From: Marispirochaeta sp964554875
GTDB lineage: Bacteria; Spirochaetota; Spirochaetia; JC444; Marispirochaetaceae
Direction: 5' to 3'
Assembly (NCBI GenBank): GCA_964554875.1
Contig: CAZKQJ010000024.1
Location: forward strand, 1-64,000
Length of the DNA: 64,000 nucleotides
Position 1 is the first letter of the stretch. Every line of letters begins with the position of its first letter. The notes under the pieces are model-generated. The model was not told the origin of the DNA, searched no databases, and saw only the letters and a program-made list of their open reading frames with translations. This document shows, in pieces, positions 18,250-26,151 of the stretch. The position numbers and the translations under genes are program-made.

Positions 18250-19152
18250 CTAGACCATCCCTTCGGCTTCCAGGGCCAGCCTTAGCTTGTCCTTCTGCTC
18301 TTCCGTAAGAGGAGAGAGGGGAAGCCGGGGAGCTCCCCCGGCGTAACCGACAATATCCATGGCGGCTTTTACCCCCGGGACTCCGTATTTTCCCGCGGCA
18401 TTGGCACTCAGCTTCCGGATCCATATATCGAAGGTTGCCGCCTCATCAGCTTTTCCCTCTTCGTGCAGCCGCTGCAGCTCACAGCACTTCCCGGGCAGGT
18501 AATCGGCGATGGAGAGAACGCCGCCGACTGCCCCGTGCTGCAGCCCTTCGTAGAACTTGTTGATGGTACCCGCCAGTATACAAAAGTTTGCACCCTCCGG
18601 AACGGCTTCGATGTAGGGCACAATGGGTTCGCCGGAGGTGTCCTTCATTCCAGCGATGTTCGGGTGCTCCGCCAGCCTGCGGATAAGATCCGTTGAAATC
18701 ACGACCCCTCCGGCGTATTTTGGGATATTGTAGAGCAGCACCGGCACCGGTGAGGCATCAGCAACAGCGCTGTAGTAGCGGACCAGGGCATCATCGGTCA
18801 TGGCCGAGGTAAAGTAGTGGGGAGGCAGCAGGGACGCAAAATCGACCCCCAGGTCTGCGTAGAGCTTAATGATTTCGATTGTGGCCCTGGCCGACTCCCT
18901 TCCCGCACCCGCAAGAATGGTCTTTGAAGGATCACGGTATTTGGCGTAGACCCGGATTACCTTGACCGACTCCTCGTCGGTTAGACTCCTGAACTCGCCG
19001 TTGGTACCCAGAGGCATGAAGCCCCGTATATCCGTGGCGTTGTACTTTTCCAGGTTCTCGCGAATCCTGCTGTAGTCAACATCTTCCGTTCCGGCCTCGA
19101 AGATCGTGGCACAGGGGGGGAACACCCCGTTCAGTTTGCTGCTATAGTCCAT
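18250..19152 (-). CDS. DapA/NanA-family lyase (2-keto acid aldolase-like)
   Basis: A 300-residue class I aldolase of the dihydrodipicolinate synthase superfamily. It shows GTNGE (49-53), the catalytic Tyr141 in LLYNIPKY and Schiff-base Lys170 in GMKDTSGE. The family makes or splits 2-oxo acids, including KDG, 4-hydroxy-2-oxoglutarate and sialic acid, and includes lysine-pathway DapA. Its neighbours (TRAP systems, HutC-type GntR, pentose enzymes) favour a catabolic 2-keto-sugar-acid aldolase over DapA. TGGAGT precedes ATG 19152. It is transcribed in the same direction as the GntR gene 46 bases upstream, so the two probably share a transcript. Confidence 0.85.
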   Translation of the reverse strand: MDYSSKLNGVFPPCATIFEAGTEDVDYSRIRENLEKYNATDIRGFMPLGTNGEFRSLTDEESVKVIRVYAKYRDPSKTILAGAGRESARATIEIIKLYADLGVDFASLLPPHYFTSAMTDDALVRYYSAVADASPVPVLLYNIPKYAGGVVISTDLIRRLAEHPNIAGMKDTSGEPIVPYIEAVPEGANFCILAGTINKFYEGLQHGAVGGVLSIADYLPGKCCELQRLHEEGKADEAATFDIWIRKLSANAAGKYGVPGVKAAMDIVGYAGGAPRLPLSPLTEEQKDKLRLALEAEGMV

Positions 19153-19198
19153 AATTACTCCAGAATTAAAATCGAGAAAGGGCCTTCCGCCCCGGGAA

Positions 19199-19963
19199 TT
19201 ACAGTATGAGATGCCCTTTCAGTTCCTGCTGCGCCTGGTTCGGCCGAACCTGACAGCGGTATTCGAAGGCGTCGGGTTTGTGAATGGTCCGCTCCCACCA
19301 GAGGGGAATATGCTCATCGATGTAGCCCACGGAGGTTACCAGGAAGCCTGCCTTCCCCTCCTCGATCTCCAGAAGTTCAGCCTCTTCCCTGGTAATGCTC
19401 ACTGCGGAAATTGTCTCGTCCATTCCGGTAATATTCAGATCGTACTTGTCGGTGAACAGGCGGTAGAGGGAATCCTTGAGACTCTGTTCAAAGAGGTCCG
19501 GGCAGTAATCCGCAACGATATAGCGGTGTTCCAGGATCATGGGAACCTCATTGGCCTTGCGAAGCCGTTCTATGCGATAGATGTCCGCATCGGGTCCAAC
19601 CTGAAGCTTTTCCGAGATGGCGGCTTCGATATTCTTTGCCTTGAGACGTTCAAAACGGAGAACCACCGATTTGGCCTCGTAACCCGCGTGCCTGGCGTTC
19701 TCAGTAAAACTTGTCAGCTTCAGAAGTTTCCCCACCGAGGGCTTTGAGCGGATAAAGGTCCCTACTCCCTTGCGGAATTCCAGAAGTCCTTCGGAAACCA
19801 GACTTGAAAGAGACTTGTTCGCAGTTGCCCGGCTCACATCATACTGTTCGCAGATCATCCGCTCGGTAAGGAACTTGTCCCCTACCTGATACTCATCACT
19901 GGATATTTTCTGACGCAAGAGCCGGTTCAGCTGCTGATAGATAGGATCCTTGTTAATCATCAT
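19199..19963 (-). CDS. GntR/HutC-family transcriptional regulator
   Basis: A 254-residue repressor-type protein. The N-terminal winged helix (about 8-75) contains VGDKFLTERMICEQYDVSRA and the wing GLLEFRKGVGTF. A UTRA effector domain (about 95-240) follows, with IYRIERLRKANEVPMILEHR. UTRA domains usually bind sugar phosphates or small acids. It is divergent from the transaldolase/transketolase operon, and two GTGG-N5-CCAC dyads lie between them, so it likely represses that operon. Start is ATG 19963; the adjacent ATG 19960 is equally possible. Confidence 0.9.
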   Translation of the reverse strand: MMINKDPIYQQLNRLLRQKISSDEYQVGDKFLTERMICEQYDVSRATANKSLSSLVSEGLLEFRKGVGTFIRSKPSVGKLLKLTSFTENARHAGYEAKSVVLRFERLKAKNIEAAISEKLQVGPDADIYRIERLRKANEVPMILEHRYIVADYCPDLFEQSLKDSLYRLFTDKYDLNITGMDETISAVSITREEAELLEIEEGKAGFLVTSVGYIDEHIPLWWERTIHKPDAFEYRCQVRPNQAQQELKGHLIL

Positions 19964-20087
19964 ACCCGTTCCGCCTTTTTTCAGTCCATTCTACCCTGTG
20001 CCATGGACAAAATCAACCTTTGGCCAAGCCACCAACCACTTTTTTTATGCCTGAAGGCCCTTTTCTGCCAAAATTACCCGAATATAC

Positions 20088-20116
20088 TTGACAGGTGGCC
20101 TATCCACATAATAGTG
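20088..20116 (+). promoter_or_regulatory. Promoter of the transaldolase/transketolase operon
   Basis: TTGACA (20088-20093) with a weak -10 (ATAGTG, 17-base spacing, or TAGTGT at 18). The first GTGG-N5-CCAC dyad fills the spacer, so a bound repressor would block RNA polymerase. Confidence 0.65.
20095..20107. promoter_or_regulatory. Operator 1 for the HutC-type GntR regulator
   Basis: GTGG-CCTAT-CCAC dyad within the promoter spacer. It has the same architecture as the second site 37 bases downstream. Confidence 0.65.
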
Positions 20117-20130
20117 TTGGACATAGAACG

Positions 20131-20145
20131 AGTGGACAGGCCACT
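20131..20145. promoter_or_regulatory. Operator 2 for the HutC-type GntR regulator
   Basis: AGTGG-ACAGG-CCACT, a 5-bp-arm dyad just downstream of the expected transcription start and 20 bases before the first gene of the operon. Confidence 0.65.
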
Positions 20146-20164
20146 CATCTGACAGGAGGATCAC

Positions 20165-21529
20165 ATGGATCAGTTCAATTTAGGCCGTGTCGTACCCATG
20201 ACACCCCATCTTTCCGCCAATCTTCGTTCCCTCGTCGGGTCGTCAAAGGATGTCCAGGGGGCGGGTCTTATAGATGCCGATGCAGATTACCTGCAGCACG
20301 TACTGGACAGACCCTTGAGCTGGGAGACATACTCTCAGCTTAAACCGGCGGTACGCAGGATCGGGGTTACCGGAAACTACAAGCAGGTACTGGAAACCTT
20401 TCCAAGTCCCGCTAACGAAACACCTCCGGGTTTCCGGATCGACTTTAACCTGGAAGCCGAGGGAATCCTGCGGGTAGATCTTGTCAGGGACATCAGCTAC
20501 GACAAGAACAGCCAGAAGCGGGCAACCAACTTTCTCTTTTCCGCCGACAGCGCCAACCCCTACGAGGTTGCGTCCATCAAAAACCAGCTGGCCAATCTGA
20601 CCTGCAATCCCGGAATCATCTATGACCTCTTCATCAACAACCCCAAGGCAAATGTGGGCAACAAGTACAAAGACCGGGACGAAGTCATGATGGCCCTGGG
20701 TGACATCCTTGGACCGGGCTGCGACATAAGCGTGGAGGTCAACAATCCCTTCGACGATGTAGAGAAAATTATAGAAGAAGCCGAGCACTTCCGGGAGATG
20801 CTCTCTCCCTACCGGGTTGTCATAAAAATTCCCCACACCGGACCGGTTAACAAAGAAAACGTGGACCAGCTGCTGCAGGGAGACAAGCGTTTCGGCGGTC
20901 GCTACGACAAGGGATCCACCGAGGATATGCTCCGGGGCCATAACCTGGCCATGATACTGCGGGAAAAGGGTTTCAAAATCAACTTTACCCTCATGTTCGA
21001 AGCTGAACAGACCGCCATGGCCCTTCAGGCAAAGCCCTACTTTATCAACAGCTTTGTCCGTCACCGCCTGGCCCAGAGCCAGGAGATGAAGCGCCTTCTG
21101 GACTTCTTTGACCTGACGGAAGATGTTTCGTACATTGAAAAACTGCGGAGCTTCATGATCGACAAGGATTACCTGAGTCCGGCCGACAAGGATATGAACC
21201 ATATCGAAGTAATGAAGACGGCCAGACGAATCCTTCAGTATCGCAGTGCCGACGGAGAGGGACATATTGACGGCCTCGATGGTGTACGTCATAATTTACG
21301 TATGCTCCGGCAGGTAAATCTTCCGGAAACCAGGCTGATAATCTGCAGCATGGAAGGGGATTACAATTATCCCGATATCGACCGTTTACTGGCGGATCCG
21401 GAATTTGCCGACATGATGGGCAGGGTGGTGGTGACAGCCGAACCGGAGTATCTGGCCCGTTTTACCAGTGCCAATCAGGTTGTTTCCTACCAGCGGCGCT
21501 TCATGAACGCTGCCAACGGAGCAAAGTAA
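20165..21529 (+). CDS. Transaldolase-like protein with N-terminal extension
   Basis: A 454-residue protein whose middle carries transaldolase-type strands: LTCNPGIIYD (compare TTNPS), VVIKIPHTG with the presumed Schiff-base Lys, and INFTLMFEAEQ. It is much longer than the roughly 215-residue or 315-residue classic transaldolases, with about 130 extra residues at the N-terminus and a distinct C-terminal region. It heads an operon with an RpiB-like isomerase, a split transketolase, an FGGY kinase and an SDR, which fits carbon shuffling between sugar phosphates. GGAGG precedes ATG 20165. Whether it is a true transaldolase or an aldolase for another substrate is open. Confidence 0.7.
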   Translation: MDQFNLGRVVPMTPHLSANLRSLVGSSKDVQGAGLIDADADYLQHVLDRPLSWETYSQLKPAVRRIGVTGNYKQVLETFPSPANETPPGFRIDFNLEAEGILRVDLVRDISYDKNSQKRATNFLFSADSANPYEVASIKNQLANLTCNPGIIYDLFINNPKANVGNKYKDRDEVMMALGDILGPGCDISVEVNNPFDDVEKIIEEAEHFREMLSPYRVVIKIPHTGPVNKENVDQLLQGDKRFGGRYDKGSTEDMLRGHNLAMILREKGFKINFTLMFEAEQTAMALQAKPYFINSFVRHRLAQSQEMKRLLDFFDLTEDVSYIEKLRSFMIDKDYLSPADKDMNHIEVMKTARRILQYRSADGEGHIDGLDGVRHNLRMLRQVNLPETRLIICSMEGDYNYPDIDRLLADPEFADMMGRVVVTAEPEYLARFTSANQVVSYQRRFMNAANGAK

Positions 21530-21566
21530 AGTAAAAAACTGTCGAAGACACAGCAAGGAGTTGTAT

Positions 21567-22016
21567 ATGAGTAAACGAGTAGCCATAGGCTGCGATCCCA
21601 ACGCCAGTGATCTCAAGGAGTACATCAAATCCTCCCTGGACGAATGGGGCTATGAGTACACAGACATGGGCAGCGATGATCCCATCTATGCCAAGGTTGC
21701 CTTCAAAGTCGGCGAAGCAGTCGCCCGGGGCGAGTACGACCGGGGAATCCTGCTTTGCGGAACCGGTATCGGCGTCAGCATCGCCGCCAACAAGGTTCCC
21801 GGGGTCTATGCCGCCCTCTGCACCGACGTCTATTCCGCCGAGCGGGCGGTAAAGAGCAACAATGCCAACGTAATGACCATGGGAGCCCAGACTATCGGCC
21901 CGATAATCGCCAGGGATATGGTAAAAACCTATCTCGAGGCTGATTGGGAGCCCGGAACCCGTTCCGAATCCAAGGTTCAGGCCTACGTTGAGTACGCCAA
22001 AAAACACCAGGCCTAA
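21567..22016 (+). CDS. RpiB/LacAB-family sugar-phosphate isomerase, atypical active site
   Basis: A 149-residue RpiB-fold protein. The catalytic-base loop LLCGTGIGVSIAANK is intact. Several RpiB hallmarks are changed compared with E. coli RpiB: GCDH is GCDP (residues 8-11), the ring-opening His of the HND/HNDTN motif is replaced (KSNNANVM), and the last phosphate-contact Arg is Lys (ESKV). It therefore probably acts on something other than ribose 5-phosphate, such as a tetrulose or a non-phosphorylated or open-chain sugar derivative. I chose ATG 21567 (AAGGAG 6 bases upstream). Confidence 0.85.
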   Translation: MSKRVAIGCDPNASDLKEYIKSSLDEWGYEYTDMGSDDPIYAKVAFKVGEAVARGEYDRGILLCGTGIGVSIAANKVPGVYAALCTDVYSAERAVKSNNANVMTMGAQTIGPIIARDMVKTYLEADWEPGTRSESKVQAYVEYAKKHQA

Positions 22017-22035
22017 AAAGCAGCGGGAAAACGAT

Positions 22036-22902
22036 ATGAGCTTAAGCGCACAGGAAAAACTTGAACTGGAAGAAAAAGCCCTGGCCCTGAGGGAGAAAGT
22101 CCTCAGGATGATCAAGGCTTCCGGCTCCGGCCACCTCGGCGGGGCCCTCTCTTCCACCGAAATACTGACGGCTCTCTATTTCAGGATCATGAAGGTCGAT
22201 CCCGAACGACCCGACTGGACGGAGAGGGACCGTTTTGTCCTCTCCGCGGGCCATAAATGCCTGATTCTCTACGCGGCCCTGGCGGAAAAGGGGTTTCTGC
22301 CGGAAAGCTATCTGGACAGCTATGGCGACCTCAAGTCTCCCCTCCCCGGCCACCCCAGCATGCAGAAGCAGCCCGGGGTGGAAGCCAATACCGGAGCCCT
22401 GGGGCACGGGCTTTCCATCGCCGGCGGCATGGCCATGGGTCTGCGGGCTCAGAAAAAAAAGAATCGGGTTTTCGTCCTCATGGGAGACGGCGAACAGGCG
22501 GAGGGCTCCAACTGGGAGGCCGCGGCCGCCGCGTCCTATCATAAGCTGGACAACCTGCTGGCCTTTGTGGACCGTAACGGGCTCCAGATCGGAGGTAAAA
22601 CCACCGAGGTAATGAGCTACGAGCCCCTGGAAGAACGCTGGGCCGCCTTCGGCTGGAGCGTCAGGACCATCGACGGTAACGACATCGAGCAGGTGGTGGA
22701 AGCCATTGAATCGGCCCCCTTTGAGGCCGGCAAACCTTCGGTAATCATCGCCGATACCGTCAAGTCCAAGGGACTCTCCTTCGCCGAAGGAGACGCGGCC
22801 TACCACTACTGGAAGGCTAATGCGGATGAACTCAAGGCCGCCGACGAGGACCTGAAAAAGGCCCGTGAAATACTGGAAAACGCACGGAAGGGGTTGAAAT
22901 GA
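22036..22902 (+). CDS. Transketolase, N-terminal (TPP-binding) subunit 1
   Basis: A 288-residue split transketolase alpha subunit. The substrate His is in SGSGHLGG. The thiamine-diphosphate motif runs from GDGEQAEGSNWE to VDRNGLQIGG. Together with the next gene it transfers two-carbon ketol units between sugar phosphates. I chose ATG 22036, which follows the isomerase stop; the ATG at 21988 would overlap that gene. Its stop overlaps the start of the C-terminal subunit by 4 bp, giving equal production of both halves. Confidence 0.9.
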   Translation: MSLSAQEKLELEEKALALREKVLRMIKASGSGHLGGALSSTEILTALYFRIMKVDPERPDWTERDRFVLSAGHKCLILYAALAEKGFLPESYLDSYGDLKSPLPGHPSMQKQPGVEANTGALGHGLSIAGGMAMGLRAQKKKNRVFVLMGDGEQAEGSNWEAAAAASYHKLDNLLAFVDRNGLQIGGKTTEVMSYEPLEERWAAFGWSVRTIDGNDIEQVVEAIESAPFEAGKPSVIIADTVKSKGLSFAEGDAAYHYWKANADELKAADEDLKKAREILENARKGLK

Positions 22903-23858
22903 AGACGGTAAACTGGAACAGAACATTCACCGAAGCAAAGGACCCCCGCAAGACCTTCGGAGAGGCCCTGACCAAGGTGGGAAGTACTATCCCAGAGGTA
23001 ATAGCCCTCTCCACCGACAGCTCTTCCGGCTCAGGAATGGGCCCCTTCGCCAAGCAGTTTCCTGAACGCCACTACGAGTTCGGAATCATGGAACAGGGAG
23101 CCATCGGTTACGCCGCGGGGCTTGCGAGCACAGGCTTGATCCCCTTTTACGCCGCCATCGCGCCCTTTGTAACCGCCCGGCCCTACGAGATGTTCCGCAA
23201 CGACCTGGGCTACATGCAGCAGAACGTCAAGGTTGTGGGCCGCTGCGCGGGGCTTACCTACTCCCATTTAGGGCCGACCCACCACTCTCTGGATGATATC
23301 GGGATAATCCGAACCATTCCCGGAGTAACAATTCTGAATCCCGGCGACCCGGTGAGCATTCACAAGGCCGTGCAGGCGGCGGCGGAGTTCAAAGGACCGG
23401 CCTATATCCGCATAGGAAGCCCTCCCATGCCGGGCATCTACAACGAGGATGTCCCTTTCGAGGCAGGCAAGGGAAATGTCCTTATGGACGGGACGGATGT
23501 AACAATCATCGCCACCGGGACCATGCTTGCCAACGCCGTCAAGGCCGCCATGACTCTGGAATCCGAAGGGCTAAGCGTCTGTCTGATCGACATGCACACG
23601 GTAAAACCCCTGGATGCGGAGCTTGTACTGGAGGCGGCTGAACGTACAGGTCGCATCGTTACCGTGGAGGAACACTATGTGACAGGCGGTCTCGGCTCTG
23701 CCGTGGCGGAGCTCTGCTCCGCACGACGGCCAACCCCGGTCCACATGATCGGCGTTCAGGATCAGTACGCCAGCAACGGACCCTACGATGAGCTTCTGGG
23801 ACTCTACGGCCTGCAGGCCGGACAGATCGCCGACACAGTCAGAAATCTCTTGAAATAA
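22899..23858 (+). CDS. Transketolase, C-terminal (pyrimidine-binding) subunit 1
   Basis: A 319-residue split transketolase beta subunit. The pyrimidine-domain catalytic Glu is in FGIMEQGAIGYAAGLA. THHSLDDIGIIRTIPG and the C-terminal domain IDMHTVKPLDAE and VTVEEH are typical. It forms the working enzyme with the preceding subunit. It is translationally coupled (ATGA overlap). A GC-rich hairpin follows before the kinase gene. Confidence 0.9.
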   Translation: MKTVNWNRTFTEAKDPRKTFGEALTKVGSTIPEVIALSTDSSSGSGMGPFAKQFPERHYEFGIMEQGAIGYAAGLASTGLIPFYAAIAPFVTARPYEMFRNDLGYMQQNVKVVGRCAGLTYSHLGPTHHSLDDIGIIRTIPGVTILNPGDPVSIHKAVQAAAEFKGPAYIRIGSPPMPGIYNEDVPFEAGKGNVLMDGTDVTIIATGTMLANAVKAAMTLESEGLSVCLIDMHTVKPLDAELVLEAAERTGRIVTVEEHYVTGGLGSAVAELCSARRPTPVHMIGVQDQYASNGPYDELLGLYGLQAGQIADTVRNLLK

Positions 23859-23870
23859 CACAATCTTTTT

Positions 23871-23899
23871 CCCCCGGTCCTGTGCCGGGGGATTTTTTC
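23871..23899 (+). terminator. Hairpin between transketolase and kinase genes
   Basis: CCCCCGG / CCGGGGG stem followed by ATTTTTT. It likely attenuates transcription into the kinase and SDR genes, which otherwise look like the same operon. Confidence 0.8.
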
Positions 23900-23939
23900 C
23901 GGAACGAAACAGAACAATCAAAGGAACAAGGAGAGGGGC

Positions 23940-25289
23940 ATGAACATTCTTGGAGTCGACATCGGTACCACCTCGATGAAAATGGGGGCTTTTACCACCG
24001 ATAAGGACGGAAATCTTGAACAGGTGCGGGAGTATTCGGAATCCTATCCCGTAAATGTCTACAACAACGGTACCTTCGGGGATATCGAGCAGGAGAAGTG
24101 GGAAAAAGCCTTCCGCAACGGCTGCCGGGAAATGGCGGACCTGATGGGCGGCATCGACGCGGTCTCCCTCTCCGGTACGACCCCGGGCCTGAGCGCCATG
24201 GACGCCGATGGAAAAGCGACCTATCCGGCCATCCTGATGCTGGACCAGAGATCCCGCAAACAGGCTGCCGACATTATCCGTACCGTTGGGCTTCAGAAAA
24301 TACTGGATGAGACCTCCAATATGCCGGTCGCCGGAGGCTGTTCCCTGGCGAGCATACTGTGGATCAAGGAAAACGAACCCGAGGCCTACGAAAGGTCCGT
24401 CTGCTTCGGCCATTCCAACACCTACATTGCCAAATGGCTCACCGGCTCCTTTGCCATCGATCCCTCCTCCGCCTCCTTGAGCGCCCTGTACAACACGGTA
24501 AAGAACGACCTTACCTGGAACAGGGAGATCGCCTCCGCCTTCGGCCTCTCCGTCGACCGCCTGCCGGAGGTTATCCGCTCCTACGACAGCGCAGGAAACG
24601 TCAAGGCGGAACTTGCTGCGGAACTCGGTCTCACAAAAAAGCCTCCGGTAATTATCGGCGGAAACGACGCGGTACTGGCCGCCTACGACGCGGGGGTAAA
24701 CGAACCGGGCCAGATGATCAACGTCAACGGCACCTGCGAGATCAGCCTCGTCTGTCTGCCCAAATGTTACCCTTCCACGGAATACAATATCCGGGCCCAT
24801 GTGCTTCCCGACCGCTGGCTTACCCTCTATGTGATGAACGCCGGCGGCAAGGCCTTTGAGTGGTTCCAGCAGCTCTTCTGCTCCGAAATGACCCCCGACC
24901 AGTTCTGGTCGGATTTTATGCCCGCCGCCATGGAGAAATGGCTGACCCGGGAAAGCAATGTACGCTATACCCCCTACCTGATGGGATCCCGGTACTCCCT
25001 GGAACCCCTCAAGGCCGAGTTTACCGGTATGAATCAGGAATCGGACAGGGAGGAACTCCTTGCAGCCATGGTCCGGGGCCTCTGCGAATACCAGCGGGAG
25101 CACCTCAAGGAGATCTCCCTGGAGATACCCATATCCAGGGAGATTTTCGTAACCGGCGGCGCGGTTAACGACGTGCTGATCGAAGCGAAAAAACAGTGGA
25201 TGCGGGACAGCAGTTACGTCTACCGGGACCAGTCATCCCTTCGCGGAGCGGCCCTTCTGGCCCGCAAGCATCTTGAGGGTGAATTGTGA
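23940..25289 (+). CDS. FGGY-family carbohydrate kinase
   Basis: A 449-residue sugar kinase of the FGGY (xylulokinase/gluconokinase/ribulokinase) family. It starts with the phosphate-1 motif GVDIGTTSMKMG, has LSGTTPGLSAMD and LDQRS (catalytic Asp), IIGGNDAV (phosphate-2 type), and VTGGAVNDV near the adenosine motif. It probably phosphorylates a ketose or sugar acid that enters through the adjacent SDR and leaves through the isomerase and transketolase. GGAGAGGGGC precedes ATG 23940. The exact sugar is unknown. Confidence 0.9.
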   Translation: MNILGVDIGTTSMKMGAFTTDKDGNLEQVREYSESYPVNVYNNGTFGDIEQEKWEKAFRNGCREMADLMGGIDAVSLSGTTPGLSAMDADGKATYPAILMLDQRSRKQAADIIRTVGLQKILDETSNMPVAGGCSLASILWIKENEPEAYERSVCFGHSNTYIAKWLTGSFAIDPSSASLSALYNTVKNDLTWNREIASAFGLSVDRLPEVIRSYDSAGNVKAELAAELGLTKKPPVIIGGNDAVLAAYDAGVNEPGQMINVNGTCEISLVCLPKCYPSTEYNIRAHVLPDRWLTLYVMNAGGKAFEWFQQLFCSEMTPDQFWSDFMPAAMEKWLTRESNVRYTPYLMGSRYSLEPLKAEFTGMNQESDREELLAAMVRGLCEYQREHLKEISLEIPISREIFVTGGAVNDVLIEAKKQWMRDSSYVYRDQSSLRGAALLARKHLEGEL

Positions 25290-26035
25290 GTGTTGCCGGC
25301 AAAACCGTCCTGGTTACCGGAGCCGGAGCCAACATCGGCCGTGCGATAGCTGAACTTTTCGCCCGGCAGGGCGCCCGTGTGGCAATTACAACCCGCTCCA
25401 ACGCCGGCGGCGGGGAAAATGCTGCGGAGAGTATTCGCAGTCAGGGAGGTGAGGCCCTCTTTTTCGGCGCCGACCTTACCGACGAGGCCCAGGTGGATCG
25501 GCTTTTCAGTTACGTGGAGGAGAATTTCGGTCCCGTTGAAGTGCTGATCAACAACGCCGGGGCGGCCCTTCCAACCCCCTTTCTCGACTCTGAAGTAAGC
25601 CGGTGGCGGGATGTTTTCGAGATCAACTTTTTTACCGCCCTGAACTGCTCCCGCCGGGCAGCTCCGAAGATGCTCGAAAAAGGCGAAGGGTCCATTATCA
25701 ATACCGTCTCGGTCCGGGGATTCGACCATACCGGACGGGAGGGGATTATGGCCTACTCCGCGGCCAAGGCTGCCTTGACCAATTTTACCAAGACCCTGGC
25801 CAAAGAACTGGCACCGGGGATCAGCGTAAACGCCGTATCTCCCGGCTTTGTGCTGACCTCCGCCTACGACAAAGCATCGGAAGAGGTAAAGAAGGGTTTT
25901 ATCGAATCCACGATGATCAAACGCTGGATTCAGCCGGAGGAACTGGCGGAGGCCTACCTCTACCTGGCCGGGCAATCCGCCATAACCGGAACCGTTCTCA
26001 GCGTGGACGGCGGTTTTCTTCTCAAGCAAGCCTGA
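25286..26035 (+). CDS. SDR family oxidoreductase (in kinase/transketolase operon)
   Basis: A 249-residue classical SDR: cofactor motif TGAGANIGRA (residues 10-19), LINNAGAALP, catalytic Ser in NTVSVRG, YSAAK as YxxxK, and VNAVSPGFVLT. It starts at GTG 25286, overlapping the kinase stop by 4 bp. It likely oxidises a polyol or reduces a ketose feeding the FGGY kinase (inference). A GCCTTCCCG/CGGGAAGGC hairpin without a T-run (26052-26079) follows. Confidence 0.88.
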   Translation: MSVAGKTVLVTGAGANIGRAIAELFARQGARVAITTRSNAGGGENAAESIRSQGGEALFFGADLTDEAQVDRLFSYVEENFGPVEVLINNAGAALPTPFLDSEVSRWRDVFEINFFTALNCSRRAAPKMLEKGEGSIINTVSVRGFDHTGREGIMAYSAAKAALTNFTKTLAKELAPGISVNAVSPGFVLTSAYDKASEEVKKGFIESTMIKRWIQPEELAEAYLYLAGQSAITGTVLSVDGGFLLKQA

Positions 26036-26083
26036 ACGAAGGATCATCCAGGCCTTCCCGTGTTTTCCCCCGGGAAGGCAGGC

Positions 26084-26112
26084 TTGCACACCTGAGTTTT
26101 GTACGATATCAT
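26084..26112 (+). promoter_or_regulatory. Promoter of the LacI-controlled SDR gene
   Basis: TTGCAC (26084-26089), a 17-base spacer and TATCAT (26107-26112). The LacI-type operator starts 4 bases after the -10. Confidence 0.8.
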
Positions 26113-26115
26113 ACA

Positions 26116-26131
26116 ATTGGAACGATTCAAT
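26116..26131. promoter_or_regulatory. LacI-family operator 1
   Basis: ATTGGAACGATTCAAT is an imperfect 16-bp palindrome with a central CG. Its reverse complement is identical, base for base, to the site upstream of TRAP operon 3. Confidence 0.88.
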
Positions 26132-26151
26132 AAGCACATACTGGAGTTTAT

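Noticed and set aside
18250..19152. Biosynthetic dapA as partner of asd for lysine synthesis
   Set aside because: The gene is nearly 40 kb from asd, read together with a HutC-type regulator and next to a TRAP system. Context favours a catabolic 2-keto-acid aldolase, although sequence alone does not exclude DapA.
23571..25103. 510-codon minus-strand open frame opposite the transketolase and FGGY kinase genes
   Set aside because: It lies antisense to well-recognised proteins, has no domain-like motifs and comes from the GC-rich codon pattern of the sense genes. The same holds for the long antisense frames at 31180-32652, 11415-12680 and 34734-35744.
20165..25289. Sulfoquinovose breakdown by a sulfo-transketolase or sulfo-transaldolase route
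   Set aside because: A split transketolase, an RpiB variant lacking phosphate-contact residues and a transaldolase-like protein are suggestive. But no sulfoquinovosidase, sulfoquinovose isomerase, sulfolactaldehyde enzyme or sulfonate exporter is present, and an FGGY kinase points to phosphorylated sugars.
26052..26079. GCCTTCCCG/CGGGAAGGC hairpin as a terminator after the SDR at 25286
   Set aside because: No T-run follows, and the -35 of the next promoter begins five bases later. It may still help end transcription, but I do not call it a terminator.
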